A DNA stretch of 39,564 nucleotides, taken from positions 1 to 39,564 of the forward strand of contig JAFDYF010000065.1 in assembly GCA_018267575.1 (NCBI GenBank), in the 5' to 3' direction. Numbering within the stretch: position 1 is the first letter of the stretch; each line of letters opens with the position of its first letter. Source of the stretch: Bacteroidota bacterium (GTDB taxonomy: Bacteria; Bacteroidota; Bacteroidia; Chitinophagales; Chitinophagaceae). Under the pieces are notes generated by a model. That model searched no databases. It was not told the DNA's origin and was given only the letters and a program-made list of their open reading frames with translations. A program made the translations under genes and the position numbers. Of this stretch, positions 33,662 through 39,564 are shown piece by piece.

Positions 33662-33898
33662 ATGTCAGACATTGCTACAAGGGTTAAAAAAATTATTGTT
33701 GATAAATTAGGGGTTGAAGAATCAGAAGTTACAAATGAAGCTTCTTTTACCAACGATTTAGGGGCAGATTCATTGGATACCGTTGAACTGATTATGGAAT
33801 TTGAAAAAGAATTCAACATTTCGATTCCTGATGAACAGGCTGAAACCATTACTACCGTTGGTCAAGCCGTTTCTTACTTAGAAGAGCACGCTAAGTAA
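33662..33898 (+). CDS. acpP: Acyl carrier protein
   Basis: A 78-residue acidic carrier protein of type II fatty-acid synthesis. The phosphopantetheine attachment site is Ser37 in [13 protein letters not shown]. Length and the helix-II sequence ([16 protein letters not shown]) are standard. It is the first gene of the acpP-fabF-rnc cluster, behind a good promoter. A strong hairpin sits between it and fabF, which may let it be expressed above its downstream neighbours, as the carrier protein is needed in large excess. Confidence 0.98.
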   Translation: MSDIATRVKKIIVDKLGVEESEVTNEASFTNDLGADSLDTVELIMEFEKEFNISIPDEQAETITTVGQAVSYLEEHAK

Positions 33899-33933
33899 TC
33901 GATCGTATTGTTTTCTGTACATTACATTTGTTT

Positions 33934-33976
33934 CATCCGTCTTTTACAGCAATCTATTTTGCTTAAAAGACGGATG
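33934..33976 (+). promoter_or_regulatory. Intercistronic hairpin between acpP and fabF
   Basis: CATCCGTCTTTTA (33934-33946) and TAAAAGACGGATG (33964-33976) are perfect 13-bp inverted repeats with a 17-base spacer that can pair further (AGCA/TGCT). The 3' flank is only moderately T-rich (TATCACTTTT). It may be a partial terminator or an mRNA-stabilising element setting the acpP:fabF ratio. Confidence 0.65.
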
Positions 33977-34004
33977 TATCACTTTTAAAATTTCCGGGCA
34001 GCTT

Positions 34005-35258
34005 ATGGAATTGAAAAGGGTTGTTGTTACGGGAATTGGTGCGTTGACCCCATTGGGCAATAATCTAAACGATTATTGGCAAGGTCTTATTAACGGGGTT
34101 TCCGGTGCCGATTTCATTACACAGTTCGACGCGGCAAAATTCAGAACGAGATTTGCCTGCGAACTCAAGCATTTTGACCCGCTTCAATATCTCGACCGGA
34201 AAGAGGCTCGAAAATTGGACCGATTCACACAAACAGCACTCGCTGTTAGTGACGAGGCCATGACCAGTGCCGGTATCAATAAGGAAAATGTGAACACCGA
34301 CCGGGTAGGCGTGGTGTTCGCAAGCGGCATTGGCGGTATTACCACTTTTCAGGAAGAGGTTTCCAATTTTGCCAAGGGTGATGGCACTCCCCGCTTTAAT
34401 CCCTTCTTTATACCCAAAATGATTTTGGACATTGCTGCTGGTCATATTTCCATGAGGCATGGTTTGCGTGGGCCCAATTTTGCTGTGGTGAGCGCCTGTG
34501 CATCCTCTACCAATGCATTGATGGAATCCTTCAACCTGATCCGTTTGGGGCTTGCTGATATCATACTCGGTGGTGGATCGGAAAGTGTGGTGATTGAAGC
34601 AGGTATCGGCGGTTTCAATGCCATGAAGGCCATGAGTGAAAGGAACGATGACCCCAAAACAGCCAGCCGTCCCTATGATAAGGATCGCGATGGTTTTGTG
34701 ATGGGCGAAGCAGCCGGGATACTGGTATTGGAAGAACTGGAACATGCAAAAGCAAGAGGCGCCCACATCTATTGCGAGATAGCTGGCTGTGGCGCAACGG
34801 CCGATGCACACCATATCACGGCCCCGCACCCCGAAGGGCTGGGCGCCAAAAATGTGATGAATGCAGCACTCCGCGATGCCGGGATGCAACCTTCGGATAT
34901 CAATTATATCAATACCCATGGTACATCTACACCGCTTGGTGATATTTCCGAGATCAAAGCGGTGATGGCCGTATTTGGGGAACATGCTTACAACCTCAAT
35001 ATCAGCTCCACAAAATCAATGACGGGCCATTGCTTGGGCGCCGCAGGTGTCATTGAGGCCATTGCCTGTGTGATGAGCGTAGTGAATGATATGGTGCCAC
35101 CCACCATCAACCATTTTACTGACGACCCAGAACTGGACCCCCGCCTCAATTTTACTTTCAATAAAGCTCAGAAAAGAACGGTAAATGCAGCGCTCAGTAA
35201 TACGTTTGGCTTTGGCGGCCATAATGCCTGTGTGATTGTGAAAAAATACCAAGGGTAA
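34005..35258 (+). CDS. fabF: 3-oxoacyl-ACP synthase II
   Basis: A 417-residue condensing enzyme that elongates acyl-ACP with malonyl-ACP. The catalytic triad is visible: Cys165 in VVSACASSTNA, His in NTHGTSTPLGD (about 303) and His in KSMTGHCLGAAG (about 338), with the structural Lys of STKSMTGH. It begins MELKRVVVTGIGALTPLG, canonical for FabF. It lies 106 bp after acpP, across a hairpin. Its stop codon lies inside the left arm of a TTTAGGG-type palindrome. A long antisense frame within it is a shadow. Confidence 0.98.
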   Translation: MELKRVVVTGIGALTPLGNNLNDYWQGLINGVSGADFITQFDAAKFRTRFACELKHFDPLQYLDRKEARKLDRFTQTALAVSDEAMTSAGINKENVNTDRVGVVFASGIGGITTFQEEVSNFAKGDGTPRFNPFFIPKMILDIAAGHISMRHGLRGPNFAVVSACASSTNALMESFNLIRLGLADIILGGGSESVVIEAGIGGFNAMKAMSERNDDPKTASRPYDKDRDGFVMGEAAGILVLEELEHAKARGAHIYCEIAGCGATADAHHITAPHPEGLGAKNVMNAALRDAGMQPSDINYINTHGTSTPLGDISEIKAVMAVFGEHAYNLNISSTKSMTGHCLGAAGVIEAIACVMSVVNDMVPPTINHFTDDPELDPRLNFTFNKAQKRTVNAALSNTFGFGGHNACVIVKKYQG

Positions 35259-35370
35259 GGTTAAGGGGCTAAGGTTTAGGGTTTAGGGCTTTACTCAAAA
35301 CCGCTAACATTTTTCAGAATAGTGCTGCCATACCCTTCGCCCTAAACCTTATACCCTACTGCTTAAACCT
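35251..35370. repeat. TTTAGGG-type palindromic repeat after fabF
   Basis: The left side (35251-35292) is rich in AAGGTTTAGGG words; the right side (35339-35370) is rich in CCCTAAACC words, forming an inverted pair of about 10 bp or more. The fabF stop (35256-35258) lies inside the left arm. The similarity to telomeric repeats is only in word composition. Confidence 0.7.
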
Positions 35371-35420
35371 CCCTCATTAAAATATTTTTTACGATAATTA
35401 AAAATTTGTAGCTTTTCCGT

Positions 35421-36170
35421 GTGGGAATACTTGAACGCATCATAAAAACCGACTCTTCTACTGCGACTTTCAAAAAACAGCTAAAGAATGTTTTGGGCTT
35501 TGCGCCTGGCAAAATTGTACTGTATAAAACGGCATTAACACACCGTTCACTAAAAGACAAGTCCGATGAGAATAATGAACGGCTCGAATATTTGGGCGAT
35601 GCGGTGCTGAGCGCCATTATTGCCGATGTACTTTTTAAAAAATACCCTTATAAAGAAGAAGGTTTTTTGACAGAGATGCGCAGCAAGATGGTGAACCGCA
35701 ACCAGTTGAATGATATAGCGGTAAAAATGGGGCTAAAAAAAATAAGCTATTTCAATAAAGTGGATGGTTCCCTGAAGATGAGCCAGATTTTTGGGAACAC
35801 TTTGGAAGCCTTGGTAGGGGCTATTTATCTGGATAAAGGCTTTAACAAAACCCGGCAATGGGTAGTGGAAAGGATTATTCAGCCCTATCTTTTTATGGAC
35901 GACCTGGAAACCTTGGAGATCAACCATAAGAACAAGCTATATGGATGGGCCAACAAAAACAGCAAAATGCTTGAGTTTGAGACCATTGATGAGCATATGG
36001 AATCGGGGAGGCGGCTTTTTACCGTTGGGGCAGTTATCGACGGTCAGTTATTGGCAGAGGGCAAGGCCTATAATAAAAAAGATGCCAGCCAGATAGCGGC
36101 CCAACTTGCCATCGACAAACTGGGACTTAACAAATCCGAGACCGAGGACGATACCATCAATAAAAAATAA
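35421..36170 (+). CDS. rnc: Ribonuclease III
   Basis: A 249-residue double-strand-specific RNase that processes rRNA precursors and structured RNAs. The catalytic motif is NERLEYLGDAVLSAIIAD (Glu and Asp metal ligands), with a second acidic site in NTLEALVGAIYLDKG. A double-stranded RNA-binding domain follows at about 170-238 (NKLYGWANKNSK, ending KKDASQIAAQLAIDKLG). The start is GTG 35421, as no ATG is available ahead of the conserved region. It follows fabF by 162 bp, which contain a palindromic repeat, in the common acpP-fabF-rnc order. Confidence 0.96.
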   Translation: MGILERIIKTDSSTATFKKQLKNVLGFAPGKIVLYKTALTHRSLKDKSDENNERLEYLGDAVLSAIIADVLFKKYPYKEEGFLTEMRSKMVNRNQLNDIAVKMGLKKISYFNKVDGSLKMSQIFGNTLEALVGAIYLDKGFNKTRQWVVERIIQPYLFMDDLETLEINHKNKLYGWANKNSKMLEFETIDEHMESGRRLFTVGAVIDGQLLAEGKAYNKKDASQIAAQLAIDKLGLNKSETEDDTINKK

Positions 36171-36538
36171 TGGTTTTATTACTATGAGATATAGAAAAAA
36201 ATTACTTACTTGCATTCATATCTTCGTGATGAAATAAGCTGATTCGGTCAGCACCACTCTACACCCAGTTATTTATAATCCATTTTTTTGAAAACCTAGG
36301 CATCTGAGAAGTCATTTTCCGCGTACCCCTAGAAACAACAACCTGTTTAGTTTGGAATAATTTGTATGAAAAACGGAATGCTATTCTGTACTTTTGCTTT
36401 TCATACTGTATTCTCTGATTATATGCTGCCATTTTGTTAGTGCAGCCCATTGCAAAGTCCATTCCTACCAAGATTCCATTCTCGAATCCACCGCTCTATG
36501 GGTCACCTTAACCTAATTAAAAAATTAAATTTTTCGGT
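36171..36538. other. Gene-free stretch between rnc and a T9SS cargo gene
   Basis: These 368 bp carry no convincing gene, RNA or promoter. A minus-strand frame of 70 codons (36259-36471) contains RIAFRFSYKLFQTKQVV, which faintly resembles the last beta-strand of TonB-dependent receptors (aromatic-rich strand ending FSYKFG). It may be a decayed remnant, or chance. Short AT-rich runs (AATTAAAAAATTAAATTTTT) lie just ahead of the next gene. Confidence 0.3.
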
Positions 36539-37630
36539 ATGAAAAAGTTTTACACTCTGGTACCTATTTTATTGGCTTTTGTTTTATTGGCTGGGCAAGT
36601 GCTTGGACAGGGTACTTATACTGCTATCCGTACAGGGAAATGGAGTAGCCCCATTACTTGGGATCCTGCTGGGGGTATCCCATCACAGCGTTGCAATAAT
36701 TGTAATATCACAATCAGTGCAGGGGTCAATGTTACATTTGATGTAGTTGACACTTTAGAAGGCAATACCGTATTACAGGTCGGCACAGATCCGGCAAATC
36801 CATCCACATTGACTATCCCTTTTAGTAATAATAATGCAAATGCACAGCACAATGTGTTGAACTTTTATTATGCTTCTCAAGTTAAGTTTATTATTTACCC
36901 AAATAGTATTATAACTGCGGCTACAACTGGACGTTTCGACGGAATTGTAGTTTTACTGCCTTGGGGTGGAACTGTTTTTCCAGAGATAATTTTTGGGAAT
37001 GGGATAGATCCGGCTACACCACTTGTAAATGGAAGCTCTCAATTATGGACTGGGCCAGTAACAATAAAAAGCGATGGGACATTGCCAATTGTTCTCTCCA
37101 AATTCGATGCTTCTTTGAGCGGAAATAATGTAATACTTAATTGGTCAACATCCTTGGAACTTAATTTTAGCCATTTTGAAATTCAGAGAAGTGGTGATGG
37201 CAGTACTTGGGCAACCATAGATAAGATGCTTGGAAAAAATGAACTGAATGGTGCTTCTTATAACTATATTGATGAAAGTCCTTTGCATGGAAATAATTAT
37301 TATCGTCTCTTATCTGTAGATTTAGATGGTAAGTCAACATTGTCTCCAGTTAAAAAGGTTCAAACCGCTAATATTATCGGGTTTAGATATGGGCCTAATC
37401 CAGCCAATGATCACATTGGTATCAGTTTTGGAAGCAATATATCTTCAAATATTACCGTCAGGTTGATTAATCAGAGTGGTCAGGTTTTGCACCAACGCCA
37501 ATTGAATAATGTTGCGGGTACTACCTATACTTTGCCAACGAATGGTTATCCTGCTGGTATTTATACAATACAAGTCAAGAATGAGGATGGTTCTCAAAGC
37601 ACCGTTTTCAGGGTATTGGTTTCCCACTAA
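36539..37630 (+). CDS. T9SS-exported protein with C-terminal sorting domain
   Basis: A 363-residue secreted protein with a signal peptide (1-23, ending LGQG). The first part (TYTAIRTGKWSSPITW, then NCNITISAGVNVTF) has the short-strand pattern of beta-helix/G8-like surface proteins. A linker resembling a fibronectin-like module follows (LPIVLSKFDASLSGNNVILNW to YYRLLSVDLDG). The last ~80 residues form a type A T9SS sorting domain (FRYGPNPAND, VRLINQSGQVL, YPAGIYTIQVKNEDG). It is probably an adhesin or surface structural protein; no enzymatic motif is visible. A strong terminator follows, so it is transcribed alone. Confidence 0.85.
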   Translation: MKKFYTLVPILLAFVLLAGQVLGQGTYTAIRTGKWSSPITWDPAGGIPSQRCNNCNITISAGVNVTFDVVDTLEGNTVLQVGTDPANPSTLTIPFSNNNANAQHNVLNFYYASQVKFIIYPNSIITAATTGRFDGIVVLLPWGGTVFPEIIFGNGIDPATPLVNGSSQLWTGPVTIKSDGTLPIVLSKFDASLSGNNVILNWSTSLELNFSHFEIQRSGDGSTWATIDKMLGKNELNGASYNYIDESPLHGNNYYRLLSVDLDGKSTLSPVKKVQTANIIGFRYGPNPANDHIGISFGSNISSNITVRLINQSGQVLHQRQLNNVAGTTYTLPTNGYPAGIYTIQVKNEDGSQSTVFRVLVSH

Positions 37631-37647
37631 ATATTTGAAGTATTCAA

Positions 37648-37691
37648 ACACAAAAGCCCGGAAGTCTTACTCCCGGGCTTTTGTGTTTTTT
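37648..37691 (+). terminator. Strong Rho-independent terminator
   Basis: ACACAAAAGCCCGG (37648-37661) and CCGGGCTTTTGTGT (37673-37686) form a perfect 14-bp stem, followed by a T-run. It ends the T9SS cargo transcript; its A-rich left arm could also terminate transcription from the opposite direction. Confidence 0.9.
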
Positions 37692-37796
37692 GGATTTAAC
37701 AAGAATTGGGAAGCCAATACATACTAAATTGGGGCGATAATCAGTTATTGAGGCAGAATATCCGTAATCCGAATTCCTCATAAGAAAACCCAGTCT

Positions 37797-38942
37797 ATGA
37801 GAACCCTGTGGAAAATCCAATGCCTTTTGGCAGCCTTGAATTTATTTATCATGGCTGGTGCTAAGGCTCAGTGTGCTAACAACCAATTGCAAAGCATTAC
37901 TTATGACAGTTCTGTAGTTAGTAATGGTAATAAAAACCTTGTATTTAGTTTTCCTCGGTTTGACCCTTCCATTGGTACTTTGGTTTCAGTTAAAACAAAT
38001 TCATCTGTGTCTTTGAACTATGGCTTCATATTGCAAAATGTATTGTCTGTAGCTAAAAATATTTCTGTGTCTGTAGGTAGGCTTGATGAATACACAAGTA
38101 CTGCTTTAACTGCTCCTTATATAAATTCAATTGATACTACTTTAGGGACCTATCTTTTGCAGCCTGGCAATTCGGTCACAGTTGCTCCATCATATGTATT
38201 AAATGGTTATGGCGAAATTGATAGCATTACTAATAATGTTGTGAATTTCTTGGGTATTGGGAAAGTTGTATTTAACTATGAACCAATAACCTATACTAGT
38301 TTAAGCGGTAGCAATACATATTATTTTAGCGCAACTGTTAGTGATTCAGTTAATTTTTCTGTTACCTACTATTATTGCAACAGTTCCATCCTGGCCAACG
38401 ATCTAATTTCATTCACTGCCAATAAACAAAATGATGGAAAGGTGCGACTGAACTGGTCATCCGTTGGCTCACAAACGGGCCGTATATACGAAGTGCAGGC
38501 CTGCACTGATAGTAGTCATTTTGTTTCGGTTGGGTCGGTAGCTGGAGAAAACAATCAGAGCGATTATCAGTATTACTATAATATCCCAACTGGTGCATCG
38601 GGCAAAATCTATTTCCGATTGAAGGCCATCGATGTGAGCGGTAAGTTTCAATATTCTGATATAAGATGGGTGGATATTTTCACTGCCAATAATACAGCAG
38701 CCTATGTTTTCCCCAACCCAAGTGATAGCTATATAAACTTGGTGTTGAATGATCCTTCAAACACGGATTGGGAAACTAGCATTTACGCATCAGATGGTGC
38801 CTTGATTCAAAAAAACCATTTTGGCAGGAGCTCGCTCATGCATATAAGCTTCAATAACAAACTCGCACCGGGAACCTATTTTTTAAAGGCGAGATCTATA
38901 AATACAAACAAACAGCAGTTGTTTAGTTTTATGGTACAATAA
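37797..38942 (+). CDS. T9SS-exported protein, choice-of-anchor-E-like
   Basis: A 381-residue secreted protein. A signal peptide (about 1-24, ending AGAKAQ) is followed by a beta-rich domain with FPRFDPSIGTLVSVKT, which resembles the start of choice-of-anchor E domains. A fibronectin-like linker comes next (VRLNWSSVGSQTGRIYEVQA through YFRLKAIDVSGKFQYS). The last ~80 residues are a type A sorting domain (YVFPNPSDSYINLVL, SIYASDGALIQ, LAPGTYFLKARS). It is probably a surface protein of unknown role. It starts after a terminator and ends 26 bp from the convergent epimerase gene. Confidence 0.85.
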   Translation: MRTLWKIQCLLAALNLFIMAGAKAQCANNQLQSITYDSSVVSNGNKNLVFSFPRFDPSIGTLVSVKTNSSVSLNYGFILQNVLSVAKNISVSVGRLDEYTSTALTAPYINSIDTTLGTYLLQPGNSVTVAPSYVLNGYGEIDSITNNVVNFLGIGKVVFNYEPITYTSLSGSNTYYFSATVSDSVNFSVTYYYCNSSILANDLISFTANKQNDGKVRLNWSSVGSQTGRIYEVQACTDSSHFVSVGSVAGENNQSDYQYYYNIPTGASGKIYFRLKAIDVSGKFQYSDIRWVDIFTANNTAAYVFPNPSDSYINLVLNDPSNTDWETSIYASDGALIQKNHFGRSSLMHISFNNKLAPGTYFLKARSINTNKQQLFSFMVQ

Positions 38943-38968
38943 TCATAGCACTAACAATTGAAATGAGT

Positions 38969-39376
38969 TTAGCCCTTGGATTGATCCATGCATAATTCTA
39001 TCAATACGCCATTAGTACTTTTTGGATGAAGAAAACAAACCAGTTTATTATCTGCTCCTTGTTTTGGTTTTTCGTTCAGTAGCACAAATCCTTCTGCGGC
39101 CAATCTTTTCATCTCCGCTTCAATATCATTTACCTCAAAAGCAATATGGTGGATGCCCTCTCCTTTTTTATCGATAAATTTTTGGATGGCACTTTCTTCA
39201 TTCCTGCTTTCCAATAGTTCAATCTTGGTTTCACCTTGTTGGAAAAAAGCCGTTTCCACTTTTTCGCTTTCGACGGTTTCTGTTTTATAGCAAGGCGTAT
39301 TGAACAGTTTTTCAAAAAGGGGGATGGAAATAGATAGGTCCTTGACGGCGATACCGATATGTTCCACTTTGTTCAT
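38969..39376 (-). CDS. mce: Methylmalonyl-CoA epimerase
   Basis: A 135-residue vicinal-oxygen-chelate (glyoxalase-fold) enzyme that interconverts the (R) and (S) forms of methylmalonyl-CoA in propionate metabolism. Metal ligands typical of the family are His in KVEHIGIAVKD, His in IHHIAFEVND and Glu in NGVLIELCM near the C-terminus. Length and N-terminus (MNKVEHIGIAVKDL) are standard. It fits functionally with the B12-binding mutase subunit at 8156-8575, though they are 30 kb apart. The edge frame upstream on the same strand ends 37 bp before its start. Confidence 0.95.
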   Translation of the reverse strand: MNKVEHIGIAVKDLSISIPLFEKLFNTPCYKTETVESEKVETAFFQQGETKIELLESRNEESAIQKFIDKKGEGIHHIAFEVNDIEAEMKRLAAEGFVLLNEKPKQGADNKLVCFLHPKSTNGVLIELCMDQSKG

Positions 39377-39412
39377 GAAAATAATTTTAGGTAAAATTAA
39401 CCTGTTGTGCTA

Positions 39413-39564
39413 TTAAAGAAAAGCTTTTGCCGATGTTGCGCCCATCAAGGCACCGATGTTGTTCACCACAGTAGTGCCAAAGCCCAATCGAAGCTCCACC
39501 CAGAAAACGGGCTGTACATCGTTTTCTGGTGCCCTTTTTTGGTTCTTTTTTGGGCAAGCAAAAA
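39413..39564 (-). other. Possible 3' end of a minus-strand gene at the window edge
   Basis: A minus-strand frame is open from the edge to TAA at 39415-39413 and ends in GTTVVNNIGALMGATSAKAFL. A second minus-strand frame is also open for the whole stretch, so coding is not certain. It could be the C-terminus of a gene preceding mce, or part of an interspersed sequence. I do not recognise it. Confidence 0.25.

Noticed and set aside
34065..34985. A 306-codon minus-strand frame inside fabF
   Set aside because: It lies wholly antisense to a well-conserved, complete FabF, shows no recognisable domain and has a His/Cys-rich composition typical of a shadow frame.
35251..35370. Telomere-like TTTAGGG words
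   Set aside because: They form an inverted pair inside a chromosome-like gene neighbourhood; no terminal structure or long uniform array is present.

Overview
This window looks like chromosomal DNA of a Bacteroidota bacterium, probably Chitinophagaceae or a close relative. Three proteins end in type IX secretion (T9SS) sorting domains. Several genes are preceded by the Bacteroidota-type -7 promoter element TAnnTTTG, Shine-Dalgarno sequences are mostly absent, and acpP-fabF-rnc occur in their usual order. Many intergenic spaces hold palindromic repeats of a kind I associate with this phylum. No complete insertion sequence, prophage, CRISPR array or rRNA operon was seen.

Layout. (1) 1-6.6 kb, plus strand: a 125-bp tandem repeat, then an exported cluster. 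It encodes a Tat-exported DUF1501 protein, a Tat-exported TIM-barrel sugar isomerase/epimerase-like protein, a membrane DUF2231/cytochrome c/leucine-rich-repeat fusion and a GH95-like glycoside hydrolase. It looks like a periplasmic sugar-processing and redox unit whose start may lie left of the window. (2) 6.6-11.8 kb, minus strand: gltX, a GT39-type glycosyltransferase, a stand-alone B12-binding mutase subunit, a small-protein/nucleotidyltransferase pair and a crotonase. (3) 11.8-14.7 kb, plus strand: an exported ARPP-1-like protein, a NodB-type polysaccharide deacetylase, a TatD hydrolase and tRNA-Ser(GGA). A palindromic element lies beyond the tRNA. (4) 15.1-18.0 kb, minus strand: a signalling locus of lipoprotein, seven-helix membrane protein, single-TM histidine kinase and LuxR-type response regulator. 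A recognisable promoter and an overlapping dyad operator candidate lie upstream of it.

(5) 18.3-25.1 kb: translation and housekeeping genes (arfB-like, dtd, PhzF-like, MazG-like, glyS, an FNR-like reductase). A frameshifted GxxExxY gene sits among them, bracketed by inverted repeats. (6) 25.3-29.4 kb: a large T9SS-exported subtilisin-like protease and a small lipoprotein. (7) 29.5-36.2 kb: mfd, which carries an in-frame short tandem repeat, then a GNAT acetyltransferase and acpP-fabF-rnc with a strong hairpin between acpP and fabF. (8) 36.5-39.6 kb: two T9SS cargo proteins, methylmalonyl-CoA epimerase and an unresolved edge ORF.

The strongest candidates for something undescribed are three. 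The first is the lipoprotein/7TM/two-component locus with its dyad site. The second is the GxxExxY cassette inside matching inverted repeats. The third is the number of unrelated palindromic repeat families that abut, and in places supply, gene starts and ends. All functions are inferred from reading the sequence; no database search was run.
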